From positions 1-55,027 of the forward strand of contig DASPJR010000223.1 of assembly GCA_035628505.1 (NCBI GenBank): a stretch of 55,027 nucleotides of DNA. The letters run 5' to 3'. The position numbers were made by a program, and so were the translations under genes. Within the stretch, counting starts at the first letter, position 1; every line of letters begins with the position of its first letter. The DNA comes from DASPJR01 sp035628505 (GTDB lineage: Bacteria > Planctomycetota > SZUA-567 > H5-PLA8). This document shows, piece by piece, positions 1 through 8,934 of this stretch. The notes beneath the pieces were generated by a model. It worked only from the letters and a program-made list of their open reading frames with translations, did not search any database and was not told the DNA's origin.

Positions 1-216
1 GTGAAGCGAGCGGGAGCGAGCGTAGCCCCTGGTCGCAGGGACATCACGAATTCCAAGCCCCGTGAGGGGCGAACTAAATCTTACGCCTGCCGCTCGATTC
101 GCTATTTAGTTCGCCCCTGACGGGGCTTCGAATCACTAAGCCCGCGCGTACCCAGGGCTGCGCTCGTTTCACTCGCTCCACCCTGGGCTTTTATAGATTG
201 CCCCTCACGGGGCAAG
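1..216. repeat. Gene-less copy of the RAYT-flanking palindromic repeat (B1 + A1)
   Basis: The first ~75 bases match the block found at 253-360 and 974-1082 (type B): a CCCCTGG-ended palindrome rich in gagcgag, then GCCCC-gtga-GGGGC. Bases 105-216 match the block at 827-937 (type A): GCCCC-tgac-GGGGC, a CCCAGGG...CCCTGGG hairpin, then GCCCC-tcac-GGGGC. Between the two blocks, where the other copy carries the transposase gene, there are only about 30 bases (74-104), weakly resembling the 3' end of that gene. I read it as a non-autonomous derivative of the neighbouring element. The left edge is cut by the window. Confidence 0.75.
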
Positions 217-252
217 GAAATGTCATCTAGTTCCGTTTATCCTGTCACGTCC

Positions 253-360
253 GTTTGCCGCGGAGCGGCAATCTAAAAAAGCCAGGGGTGAAGCGAGCGG
301 GAGCGAGCGCAGCCCCTGGTCGCAGGATATCACGAATTCCAAGCCCCGTGAGGGGCGAAC
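253..360. repeat. Type B palindromic repeat, 3' flank of the transposase gene
   Basis: Contains TGCCGC-gga-GCGGCA, a long imperfect palindrome closed by CCAGGGG and CCCCTGG (282-319), and GCCCC-gtga-GGGGC. The block recurs nearly identically at 974-1082. Its right edge runs into the stop codon of the transposase gene (TAG on the minus strand at 360-362), so repeat and gene look like one unit. Confidence 0.8.
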
Positions 361-812
361 TAATTCCACGCGTATCGCTCGTCCAGTTTGACGTTGTATT
401 TAACACAGAGCTCTCTTAATTCGTCTTCGAACGTTTTTTTCTCGTGATGTTGCTTTTGCAACCGAATGTATTTTTCCAAGGCCGCTACTCCCGATTGGCC
501 GATTGAAAACGCCCCATATCCCGATTGCCAATAGAAGCTTTTCGACAGAGGAGAGCGTTGCTTTATCCACTTCGACGAATCCGATTTCAATTCTTCAATG
601 AGCGACGACATTGCGATTGTACGTGACAACGTGTGCAGCAGATGAACATGATTGTTCGTACCGCCAATGATGAGTGCAGGGCATTCATTCGTTTTCAAGA
701 CCGTCGCCATGTACTTATAAAGCTCGGGTGCGATATCGTCCGGAATGGTTGGCTCTCGATGCTTGGTGCTGAATACGGTGTGGATAAGAATAGACGAGTA
801 CGACTGTCCCAT
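360..812 (-). CDS. IS200-like / REP-associated Y1 (HUH) transposase
   Basis: A 150-residue protein of the IS200-like Y1 transposase family, which nicks and rejoins single-stranded DNA at hairpins. The HUH metal-binding motif lies in NNHVHLL (about residues 53-59). The likely catalytic tyrosine is in EKYIRLQKQHH near residue 115, followed by the DEL.ELC segment typical of the family. The start is supported by a strong ribosome-binding site (GGGGGAG, four bases before ATG). The gene is flanked on both sides by palindromic repeat blocks, the usual setting of RAYT genes. Length is normal and no frameshift is visible, so it could be active. A duplicated scrap of its last ten codons lies at 1081-1113. 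Assignment to the family is confident. Whether it mobilises itself or only the surrounding repeats is open. Confidence 0.88.
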   Translation of the reverse strand: MGQSYSSILIHTVFSTKHREPTIPDDIAPELYKYMATVLKTNECPALIIGGTNNHVHLLHTLSRTIAMSSLIEELKSDSSKWIKQRSPLSKSFYWQSGYGAFSIGQSGVAALEKYIRLQKQHHEKKTFEDELRELCVKYNVKLDERYAWN

Positions 813-826
813 ACGACTCCCCCTTC

Positions 827-937
827 TTTAGTTCGCCCCTGACGGGGCTTAGGTTTGTCGAGGCGACGCTCACCCAGGGCTGCGCTCGTTTCACTCGCTC
901 CACCCTGGGCTTTTATAGATTGCCCCTGACGGGGCAA
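827..937. repeat. Type A palindromic repeat, 5' flank of the transposase gene
   Basis: Holds GCCCC-tgac-GGGGC, the CCCAGGG...CCCTGGG palindrome and a second GCCCC-tgac-GGGGC, in the same order as at 105-216. It is an inverted relative of block B: its central palindrome is the reverse complement of a sequence close to that in B. Confidence 0.78.
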
Positions 938-973
938 GTGCACATCCCGCCGCCGCGACTCTTAAAGAGTGCC

Positions 974-1082
974 GTTTGCCGCGGAGCGGCAATCTAAAAA
1001 AGCCAGGGGTGAAGCGAGCGGGAGCGAGCGCAGCCCCTGGTCGCAGGGACATCACGAATTCCAAGCCCCGTGAGGGGCGGAC
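974..1082. repeat. Third type B palindromic repeat
   Basis: Nearly identical to 253-360, including the TGCCGC hairpin, the CCAGGGG...CCCCTGG palindrome and GCCCC-gtga-GGGGC. Near identity suggests recent copying or gene conversion. Confidence 0.8.
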
Positions 1083-1113
1083 TAATTCCACGCGTATCGC
1101 TCGTCGAGTTTGA
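1081..1113 (-). pseudogene. Remnant of a second transposase gene (last ~10 codons)
   Basis: Bases 1081-1112 match the 3' end of the intact transposase gene (359-390) with about one mismatch and would encode KLDERYAWN and a stop on the minus strand. No further homology to the gene is seen beyond this point. It marks the trace of a deleted or displaced element copy. Confidence 0.7.
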
Positions 1114-1122
1114 GTTCCGTTT

Positions 1123-1199
1123 GTAACGCGAATTTTCAATTCGCGAGTCACTCGCTCCATTGAATGGGGGTTCACTCGCCGCTTGAAAAGCGGCGTTAC
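1123..1199. repeat. Inverted pair of REP-like hairpins (possible REPIN), also possible terminator
   Basis: Two hairpins face each other: cgcgaatt..aattcgcg (1127-1145) and CGCCGCTTgaAAAGCGGCG (1177-1195). The outer edges gtaacgc and gcgttac are themselves inverted. This is the two-REP layout known as a REPIN, unrelated in sequence to the A and B blocks. It lies directly downstream of the giant ATPase gene and could also end its transcription. Confidence 0.55.
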
Positions 1200-1210
1200 A
1201 TGCGCCGCCT

Positions 1211-4200
1211 TCAACTCCGCGGCTCCGTCAGCACATCCTCTTCCTCCGCGCCTTTGCGCGGGCGGCGGCGCTGCTGGCCGAGATCGGCGACCATCTTTTT
1301 GACGCGCTCGCCGACGGCCTGCACCTGCAGATGCAGCTCGTCGTTGCTCTTCATCTGCTGGCTCATGCCTTTGAGCAGCGGGACGAGAATGCCTTCGATC
1401 GTGTCCGTGTAGTGCTTGAACAGGTTCGTGTAAAATGCCGGCAGCGTGTTGACGATCTCGATTTTCGCGCCTTCCAGGTTTTGCGGTGCCTGTAGCACGG
1501 GCGGCTGAGCGACTTGCTGCGGCCGGTCGCCGAGCGCCTGGATCGTTCGTTCAAAATGCGCCTGCTGAACGCTCTGCAGGTTTTTCATCACCTCGCCAAT
1601 GCCCTGCAGCGCGCGCTCGAGACCCGCGTTATCGCCGTTGTTCTTTGCGGCGCCAGCCAGCACGTTGCGGATCTGCTCGAGATTGTCGTTGAACGCGACG
1701 AGCTGCGAGACCACATGCGCGGCTTTGTCGTCGCCGGCGCCGCCGAGAGATTGCTGGCGCTTGAAAACGCGCTTCACTTCCTCCCAGCGGGCTTTCTGCG
1801 CGTCGGTCTGGCGGCCGAGGACCTCGGCGAGCTTCAGCAGGTTCTGCTCGGCGCCGCCGGCGAGCGACTGCGCTTCGCCAACGTAATGATCGGCGATGAG
1901 GCGCTGCAGCTCGTCGTCGGTCATCACCGGCAGAACTTTTCCGGCGATTTTGTTCATGTTGCGGTACGAACCCTGCAGCTTGAACGGCGGCTCAGTGCGG
2001 TACTCGTCTTTCTGCGACGCCGAGTAGATGTATTCCTTGTTAACCTTCAGCACCGAGGCCTGCGCGGCCTTCAGCTTGCGGATGACCTCGATGATGTCCT
2101 TGAGTTCGGCAGCGGAATAATCGTGGCTGAGATCCGTTTCCGCCGCGCCGCCTCCGATGGCCATGTCATAAAACTTGTAGAAATCGTCGAGACCGCGGGC
2201 GGCGATGGGGCGCAGGATCGTGTTCGACGTGAGGCAGTTTTCGAGATAGCTGAGCTCGAAGAGGTCCTGCCGGCCGCCGATGATGTCGCCGAGATTGTAC
2301 GTGTCCGCGCGGTTCGAGAGCATGTCGGGGATCTGGAAGCGCGCGCCGCTTTCGGTGTACGGGTTTCCGGACATGACCACCGCGACTTTCTTTCCGCGGA
2401 AGTCGTACGTGCGCGTTTTGCCTTTGTAGACGCCTTCGATCTTGCGCTGCGCGTCGCAGAGCGAAATAAATTTCTGCAGGAACTCCGGGTTGGTGTGCTG
2501 GATGTCGTCGATATAGATCATGACGTTATTGCCCATCTCGAAGGCGAGATTGAGCTTTTCGATCTCTTCGCGAGCCGTGGCATTCGGCGCTTCGGCCGGA
2601 TCGACCGAGACGACATGCGTTCCGAGCGCGGGGCCGTTGATCTTCACGAACGTGAGACCCAGGCGGCTGGCGACATACTCCATGATTGTCGTTTTGCCGT
2701 AGCCGGGCGGCGAGATCAGCAGCAGCAGGCCCATCAGGTCGGTGCGCTTGGCCGCGCCCGTTTCGCCCATCTGCTTGGCAAAGTTTTCGCCAATGAGCGG
2801 CAGATACACATCGTTGATCAACCGGTTGCGCACGAACGAGCTCATGGTCTTCGGCTTGAACTCATCGAGCCGCAAACGGGTGCGCTCGGCATCGAGCAGT
2901 TCCTTGCGCAGTGCCTGGTAGCTGCGGAACTGTGGAACCGTCTCGTGCGCGAACGCTGAAACGCGCTGCAGAAATTCATCCAGACGCAGCTGCAGCGTCT
3001 GCTTCTCGATGCGGCTGTGCTGTCCGAGCAGACCGCTGACCGGCAGCACCGCCGGTGCCTGCAGTGCGTGACGCTTCAGGCGGCCGTCGGTGAGAACCAG
3101 GCCGAGGACTTCGTCGATGAGAAAGCCGTCATCCGGGTTGCTGCTCTCTTCCAGAAACTGTTCCAGCCACGTTCGCGCGATTTCGCAGGCGTGCGGCAGG
3201 TCCTCATCCAGCGCCTTCATGTCGGATTGGAAGGCGTTCAGCGCGCCCTTTCCTTTCAGGAACGCCTGGAAGCGAGACTGCAGATCCAGCGCCGCCTGCG
3301 AGGCTGCAAAGCCATGACTGTTCTCGCGGGCGAGCTCGCAGAACAGGTATTCAGCCGCAATGCCGAGCAGCGCCGGATTCACTGCTGCGTTCTTAAAGGA
3401 GATGGGCGTCTGTTCGAAAAAGCGCTGCATCTCGGAGGCGATCTGGTGAGCAAACGATTCGGGCGCGGTGCTCGTGGAAAACACCTGCTGCATGCGACCG
3501 AGGTTCTGAGCTTTGCGCGTGATCAGCGCGCGCGACTTTTCATCACCAAAGCGGCTCCAGAAGATCGCCGCCGCAGCGCGCGGCCCGCCCGGGAAGCGCA
3601 GCAGTCCGCAGACATGCCGCAGCCTGAGCAGCGCCAGGAGCAAGAGCGCCGTATCGTGATCGTGAATGCCGCGCGCGTAGCCTTCATCATAGAGCTCGCT
3701 GCTGTACGAGCGGATCAGCTCCATCAGTGCAGCCGGCGCCGTGCTCGCCTCTCCTTTTGTGGGGGAGAGCTCGGGGGTAAGGGCTAACTCGGCATCGATT
3801 TCCGGATTGATGCCCGCGGCCTCATACAATTTCGGCAGCGAGAGCGTGGCGCGCTCGTCCTCAGCGTCTGAGATCATCTTCCACGCGAGGAACTCGCAGC
3901 GGTAAACGTCGCGGTTCTCGCTGGGCAGTTCCTGGTCCCAGAACGCGCGCGTCTTCTCAAGGCGCTCGTCGCTGATCGGCTGCAGGTAATCGGTTCCGGT
4001 GATGTGAAAGAACATCGCGCCGTCGCGGAGCACGATGCTGACATCCAGCGGCTCGGTGTTGACGCTGAAGCGGTACTTGCCGAATTTAACAACGTTGGCG
4101 CCGTCTTCGAAAATCTCGAGCTTGTCACGCAGCGTGCGCACTGCTTCTTCACGCGTGCTCTTGATGCGTGACTGCAGTTCGTCGGCCTTGACCGAATCGC

Positions 4201-6667
4201 CGATCTCGCGCAGCTTCTCGATGGTGTCGCCGATTTTCAGCACCATCGGATCGCCGGCGAAGTAGCCGTTCAGCTCATCCTGCGACTTGAACGTGAGCGC
4301 GCGCCGCGTGACGCCTTTCAGGATCCGGTCCGCTGCGGCGAAGAGTGCTCCGGCGCGGCGCTGGCGGTCGTCAAGCAGTGCCTGTTTGCGCGAGCTGAAA
4401 GCGTTATAGATTTCGTCGCGCTTCTCGGCAATTTTTTCGATAAATTCTGCGAAATCGGAGAAGCGCCCTTCGAGCTCCTCGACTTGAACAAGCAATCGCG
4501 TCAGGAACTCATCGCATTTTTCCGGCGTGTCGCAGAGCGAAATATAGTTGGCCAGGCCCTGCCCGAGCAGCTTGAACTGCGCGCTGAATTCGGCGATCGA
4601 TTCTTTGCCGAGCAGTTCCTTGCGCTTGGCCGCAAGCTGCGCCTTGGTGCGATTGAGAATGGAGTAAACGCCGCTGAGCGCTTCGATGATGGCGGTGCGC
4701 GCGGTGGCGTCGTCGATTTTCAGCGTGTTGATCATCTCGCCGAGCAGATCCAGGCCGGCGCCGAGATGGTCGAGCGTCTCCTGGATCGGCGGAGCGTCGG
4801 CGACCTTCGCCAGCACCTCGATTGATTTTGCGATCTCGTCAAGTTTCCCGCCATAGGGCGCGAGAGCTTCCGGTCCGAGCAGGTACTCCACGGTTTTCGC
4901 AGATAGCCCGTCAGAGGTCTTCGTGAGCTTTTCTTCGAGCGCCTGGAGCCTGGGCAGGTCGGCGTAGCGCAGCTCGCGCAGGGAGATCAGCGTACCGCGG
5001 CGCTTGCGCAGCTCGGCCAGCGCGCCGACGTACTCGTCGATCGTGCGCATCGCGTCGGAGCGCAGCTTCGTGAGATATTTTTCGAGCTCGCCCGCGAATT
5101 TCTCGATCTGCTCCGACGTGCCGCGCTGAATGCGCACGACCTTGTCGAACTCATCAACGATCGAGTTCGCGCTGTCGCGAATTTCCTTGATGACCGCACC
5201 GAGCCCGAAGCATTCGTTGTGGCCCAGCCAGTGGTAACGGTCGAGCAGCGCCGACGACTGCTTCACCAGGTCCTGATACGCCGTGGAGCTCGGCGGCGCA
5301 TCGGTGGCGGTCTTCACCAGCGTCAGCGAATCGGAGATGCCGTTGATCAGGTCGCGGTTGCCGATTTTCCCCAGGTACGAGTCCGACGATTGTGGCGTGC
5401 TGACGCCCTCTGCCAGGAACGGCGTCTGCCAGATCTGGACGGCATGCGAGCGGCTGGCTTCTTCGCCTGAATTCTTGAATATGATCAGCTTGCCGTCGGG
5501 AAATAGTGAATAGCCGTGGCACGCCAGCGGCGCGGCGCATTCCTTTCGGACTGCGTTGTACTGCAGCAGGATGTAGCGGCCTTCAATGCGGTGATAGAAG
5601 ACGTACAGAATGTCTTCACCGTTCGTCGACTTGATGACCTTCAGAAACTCCATGCCCGCGACGTTTTCAGCAAACTCGCGGCACTCGCCCGTCTGCAGGT
5701 AATACCCGCCCGGGAAAATGATGCCGTGGCCTTCGGGCAGCCGTACGCACGCGAAGCCCAGAGCGTCGATGCGCCGCGCGCGTTGCATCAGGCGGCTGAA
5801 GACAAAATAGCGGAACGCCTGCTCGCCGAACGGGCGGATCTTCAGAAGGATGAGGTTCTCGAGAATCGCGTAAGAAATTTCGGCATCGTCGAGAGACTGG
5901 TCGGGATCGTCGACGGGCTCGCTGTAGATGCCCTTACCGGATTCCGTGTTGTTCTCGATCTTCAGAGTCAGGTCGCCGCCGATACACTCGACGAAAAGCA
6001 TATCCTTGATGGAAACATGGGGGTGCTTGCCGAAGACATGCTGGTCGCGCGTGGTTCGCGTCCACTGAAAGTCATGCTGATTGGGGAAAACGTGATCGCG
6101 TTCGCCACGATTATCGACGTAAACCGGGCGGCCGTCGGGCTGCAGCATCCAGCGCAGCACTTTGATATCCGTCGGGGCGTCGCCGGTGCGGAAGACCAGC
6201 AGCAGGTGCTTGCCGGTATTGCGAATCTGCCAGATGCGCGCCTGCTTGTAATACTGGAATATTTCTTTGAAATCCTTGATGAAGCGCGGATCGTCGAGGA
6301 AATCCAGCTTGAGGCTGTTGAACTCCTTGCCATCGAAATCATAGACAGCCAGAACGTCGGAGACTTCCGTCTCTTTTTTGAGCCCCAGGAAAACATCGTA
6401 GCCGATCACCAGCTTGCGGCCGATGTGGCGGATGTCGCGCGGCACGCAGTTGTGTTCGGTCGAAATGCGCGTGCTGCCCGCCAGCGTTGTTTCCATTCCG
6501 CCGAAAACGTCTTTGCGCTTGGCGTTCAGCTTTCCGGCGCCTTCGCGCAGCCGCGCACACTGCTCAGCCATGCGCGCGCGCAGCACTTCATAGGCGCCGC
6601 CTTCGGCTCCGGGGGAATTCGCCGCGGGCGGAGCGGCTTTGTTGTCGGCAGGCTTGGCTTCAGGCAT
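1211..6667 (-). CDS. Giant AAA+ ATPase, 'DNA repair ATPase' / DUF3686-type
   Basis: 1818 residues. The C-terminal third holds an AAA+ module with Walker A (SPPGYGKTT, about residues 1317-1325) and Walker B (MIYIDDIQH, about 1382-1390), followed by a VVMSGNPYTESG segment resembling sensor 1 and an RFQIPDMLSNRAD stretch. The first ~450 residues are rich in beta-strand and aromatic residues and resemble the region annotated as DUF3686. The middle (about 480-820) has long charged, heptad-like stretches suggesting coiled coils. Such proteins are often called DNA repair ATPases in databases, but I see no nuclease or helicase motif, and a role in remodelling is inference. It is the last gene of an apparent operon with the flotillin (96-bp gap) and the OB-fold membrane protein. 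ATG at 6667 has only a weak ribosome-binding site, so the start is less certain. Confidence 0.85.
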   Translation of the reverse strand: MPEAKPADNKAAPPAANSPGAEGGAYEVLRARMAEQCARLREGAGKLNAKRKDVFGGMETTLAGSTRISTEHNCVPRDIRHIGRKLVIGYDVFLGLKKETEVSDVLAVYDFDGKEFNSLKLDFLDDPRFIKDFKEIFQYYKQARIWQIRNTGKHLLLVFRTGDAPTDIKVLRWMLQPDGRPVYVDNRGERDHVFPNQHDFQWTRTTRDQHVFGKHPHVSIKDMLFVECIGGDLTLKIENNTESGKGIYSEPVDDPDQSLDDAEISYAILENLILLKIRPFGEQAFRYFVFSRLMQRARRIDALGFACVRLPEGHGIIFPGGYYLQTGECREFAENVAGMEFLKVIKSTNGEDILYVFYHRIEGRYILLQYNAVRKECAAPLACHGYSLFPDGKLIIFKNSGEEASRSHAVQIWQTPFLAEGVSTPQSSDSYLGKIGNRDLINGISDSLTLVKTATDAPPSSTAYQDLVKQSSALLDRYHWLGHNECFGLGAVIKEIRDSANSIVDEFDKVVRIQRGTSEQIEKFAGELEKYLTKLRSDAMRTIDEYVGALAELRKRRGTLISLRELRYADLPRLQALEEKLTKTSDGLSAKTVEYLLGPEALAPYGGKLDEIAKSIEVLAKVADAPPIQETLDHLGAGLDLLGEMINTLKIDDATARTAIIEALSGVYSILNRTKAQLAAKRKELLGKESIAEFSAQFKLLGQGLANYISLCDTPEKCDEFLTRLLVQVEELEGRFSDFAEFIEKIAEKRDEIYNAFSSRKQALLDDRQRRAGALFAAADRILKGVTRRALTFKSQDELNGYFAGDPMVLKIGDTIEKLREIGDSVKADELQSRIKSTREEAVRTLRDKLEIFEDGANVVKFGKYRFSVNTEPLDVSIVLRDGAMFFHITGTDYLQPISDERLEKTRAFWDQELPSENRDVYRCEFLAWKMISDAEDERATLSLPKLYEAAGINPEIDAELALTPELSPTKGEASTAPAALMELIRSYSSELYDEGYARGIHDHDTALLLLALLRLRHVCGLLRFPGGPRAAAAIFWSRFGDEKSRALITRKAQNLGRMQQVFSTSTAPESFAHQIASEMQRFFEQTPISFKNAAVNPALLGIAAEYLFCELARENSHGFAASQAALDLQSRFQAFLKGKGALNAFQSDMKALDEDLPHACEIARTWLEQFLEESSNPDDGFLIDEVLGLVLTDGRLKRHALQAPAVLPVSGLLGQHSRIEKQTLQLRLDEFLQRVSAFAHETVPQFRSYQALRKELLDAERTRLRLDEFKPKTMSSFVRNRLINDVYLPLIGENFAKQMGETGAAKRTDLMGLLLLISPPGYGKTTIMEYVASRLGLTFVKINGPALGTHVVSVDPAEAPNATAREEIEKLNLAFEMGNNVMIYIDDIQHTNPEFLQKFISLCDAQRKIEGVYKGKTRTYDFRGKKVAVVMSGNPYTESGARFQIPDMLSNRADTYNLGDIIGGRQDLFELSYLENCLTSNTILRPIAARGLDDFYKFYDMAIGGGAAETDLSHDYSAAELKDIIEVIRKLKAAQASVLKVNKEYIYSASQKDEYRTEPPFKLQGSYRNMNKIAGKVLPVMTDDELQRLIADHYVGEAQSLAGGAEQNLLKLAEVLGRQTDAQKARWEEVKRVFKRQQSLGGAGDDKAAHVVSQLVAFNDNLEQIRNVLAGAAKNNGDNAGLERALQGIGEVMKNLQSVQQAHFERTIQALGDRPQQVAQPPVLQAPQNLEGAKIEIVNTLPAFYTNLFKHYTDTIEGILVPLLKGMSQQMKSNDELHLQVQAVGERVKKMVADLGQQRRRPRKGAEEEDVLTEPRS

Positions 6668-6763
6668 AGCTCGCGATCCACATAAAGGAGAGAGCCTCAG
6701 GGCGAAGCGTCCGGACCCACGCTGATCCGGACGCCTCGCCCGCGGTAAGCGGATGTCTGACGC

Positions 6764-8884
6764 TTACCGCTTGATCACGCCGCCTTCTGTGGCCTGGATC
6801 TTCGCGAGGAAGCGCTGGAACTTCTGCTGCGTGCCCTCGTCGCTGCTGGCGAGCTTCTTCAGCAGGTTGGCAACGGAAAGATTCTTCAGGTCTTCCGTGC
6901 CGATGTTGCTGTTGATGAGGATGTCCTTCAGATCCTCCCGCAGGCTCGCGTTGCCGTTCAGGTAATCGCTGCCGATCGTCTGAGCCACGTGGCTCTTGTC
7001 GACCAGCGCGTCGAGCGACTTGCCGGTTCCGATCGCGGTGATCATCTTGTCGAAGAACTGGCCGTCTCCGCCGATGATCTCCATCTTCGCGTTCTTGAGC
7101 GCCTCGGCCATCGCCTGCGCCTGGCTGGTGGCCACCTGCCGCCGCGCGTCGATCTGCGCCAGTTCCACGGCTTTCTGCATTTCCAGCTTGAGGCGGAACT
7201 CCTCGTGCTCGCGGCTGCTTTCGTCCAGCGCCTTCATCGCCGCGGCCTTCTCGGTGATGCCCGCCGCTTCGGCCAGCATCTTTTCCTTCAGCGCCATCGC
7301 CTCCGCAAGACCATACTTCTCGGTCGCGGTCGCTGCAGCTTCCTTCGCCTTGCCTTCGGCGACGCCCTTCTGCAGCACGCCATGCGCCTCCGCTTCGACC
7401 TTCTCCCGCAACGCCTTGGCTTCGGCGATGCCGACCTTCTCGATCGCGACCGCGTCGGCCTGGCGCACTTCGGCCTTGGCCAATCCCTCGGCCGCCGCTT
7501 CGGCGCGGATACCTTCGGCCATCTTCATCTTCGCTTCGGCGATCTTCTGCGATTTGTTCAGTTCGGCGCTCGCCATGGTCAGCATCTGAGCAGCCTGGTG
7601 CTTGGCCGCAATTTCCTGCGCCTCGGCGTGCTTGATGTCTTTGACCAGCGCTTCCTGCGCGTGCTGCTCGGCTTCGAGCACCGCCACTTTCTTGCTGCGC
7701 TCGGCCGTCATGAACGCGCGCGTATCCTTGATGCGTTCCTCTTCCTCGGCCACGGACTTTTCCACCGCGACGCGCTCCCGGATCACGTCCTGAATGTTCT
7801 TGCGTTCGACTTCCAGCGCCTTCTCCTTCTCAATGCGCTGCAGTTCCACCGCCCGCTCGCGGGAGAGCGCCTCAAGCTGCTGATCGCGGCTGACGCGTTC
7901 ATTCTCGATGGCGATGACGCGCTCGCGGTTCTTCTGCGCGACCTGGATCTGGCGGTTGGCATTTTCCTGCGCAATCGCGACTTCTTCGTCGGTCTTGATG
8001 CGGGCCTGCTCAGCACGCAGCCGTTCCTCGGAGGCGATCTTTGCCGCTTCGGCCTCTTCACGCGCCTTGATGACTTCGATTTCGCGCTTCTGCTTCAGCT
8101 CCGCTTCGGACTGGCGGCGCATCTGCTCGAGCACCGTTTCACGCGCGTGAACGTCCTGCTGCGTAATGGTCATCTCCTGCTGCCGGCGGATTTCGTTGGC
8201 CTTGATCTTTTCTTGCGCGGTCAGTTCCGTGATTTTCTTGATGCCCTGCGAATCAAGAATGTTGTCGGGACTCAGCGCCGTGACCGGCGTCTGTTCCAGG
8301 TAATCGATCGCGACGTCTTCCAGTTTGTAACCGTTCAGGTCGTCGCCGATTACGGCCTTGATCGCTTCCTTGAACTTCATGCGCTCCTGGTAGAGCTCAA
8401 CGAAATCCATCTTGCGTCCAGCGGTCTTCAGCGCTTCGGAGAACTTTGCCTGGAAGAGCTCCTGGATGGTCGATTCCTCGCTCGCGCGTGTGCACCCGAT
8501 GGCCTGAGCAACCTGCAGCACATCATTGGCCGTGTTGTTGATGCGCACGAAGAACGTCACCTTGATGTCGGCGCGGATGTTGTCCTGGCAGATCAACCCT
8601 TCGCTGCCTTTACGGTCAATTTCGATCGTCTTGACGGAGATATCCATCAGTTCGCTGCGGTTCACGATCGGCAGCACCAGTCCGCCGGTGAAGGTTACCT
8701 TCGGCGGTCCGCTCATGGGATTGATGATGAGCGCGTGGCCCTGGTCCACTTTCACGTAGAAGCGCAGCATCCAGCGGAACATGCCGAGCAATATCCACAG
8801 GCCGATAATGGCGCCGACGACCGCGATGATCATGAACTGATCGACAGCCGCGATGACGGGGGTCAGGTAGATGGCTTCACTCAT
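6764..8884 (-). CDS. Flotillin-family (SPFH) membrane scaffold, YqiK-like
   Basis: 706 residues. A single N-terminal transmembrane segment (about 15-38) is followed by an SPFH/band-7 domain (about 40-260, with VDQGHALIINP and TADIKV-like strands). A very long Ala/Glu/Lys/Arg-rich coiled coil follows (about 225-580, with repeated EA.A..EK motifs), then a flotillin-type C-terminal domain ending in ATEGGVIKR. Flotillins oligomerise on the cytoplasmic face of the membrane and form microdomains. AAAGGAG seven bases before ATG fixes the start. It lies between the OB-fold membrane protein (upstream) and the giant ATPase (downstream) on the same strand. The neighbour order resembles the E. coli yqiJ-yqiK pair with an ATPase added. 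Family assignment is firm, and the cellular role is not known from sequence. Confidence 0.92.
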   Translation of the reverse strand: MSEAIYLTPVIAAVDQFMIIAVVGAIIGLWILLGMFRWMLRFYVKVDQGHALIINPMSGPPKVTFTGGLVLPIVNRSELMDISVKTIEIDRKGSEGLICQDNIRADIKVTFFVRINNTANDVLQVAQAIGCTRASEESTIQELFQAKFSEALKTAGRKMDFVELYQERMKFKEAIKAVIGDDLNGYKLEDVAIDYLEQTPVTALSPDNILDSQGIKKITELTAQEKIKANEIRRQQEMTITQQDVHARETVLEQMRRQSEAELKQKREIEVIKAREEAEAAKIASEERLRAEQARIKTDEEVAIAQENANRQIQVAQKNRERVIAIENERVSRDQQLEALSRERAVELQRIEKEKALEVERKNIQDVIRERVAVEKSVAEEEERIKDTRAFMTAERSKKVAVLEAEQHAQEALVKDIKHAEAQEIAAKHQAAQMLTMASAELNKSQKIAEAKMKMAEGIRAEAAAEGLAKAEVRQADAVAIEKVGIAEAKALREKVEAEAHGVLQKGVAEGKAKEAAATATEKYGLAEAMALKEKMLAEAAGITEKAAAMKALDESSREHEEFRLKLEMQKAVELAQIDARRQVATSQAQAMAEALKNAKMEIIGGDGQFFDKMITAIGTGKSLDALVDKSHVAQTIGSDYLNGNASLREDLKDILINSNIGTEDLKNLSVANLLKKLASSDEGTQQKFQRFLAKIQATEGGVIKR

Positions 8885-8934
8885 GAACGACTCCTTTCGA
8901 TACTCTCTGCTCTCGCGCTTGTGCCGCCGGGCTT

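Larger units (their letters stand above)
253..937 (-). mobile_element. RAYT-like element: transposase gene between two palindromic blocks
   Basis: The unit consists of a type B block (253-360), a Y1 transposase gene (360-812, minus) and a type A block (827-937). The same blocks recur without the gene at 1-216, and block B recurs at 974-1113 followed by a short piece of the gene's 3' end. No target-site duplication was identified. Single-stranded-DNA Y1 transposases of this family act on hairpins like these, which fits the layout. Whether the element is mobile now cannot be told from one locus. Confidence 0.65.

Noticed and set aside
1514..2959. 481-codon plus-strand frame inside the giant ATPase gene
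   Set aside because: Its translation is low-information and rich in Val, Arg, Leu and Ala, with no ribosome-binding site. The minus-strand frame has clear AAA+ motifs.
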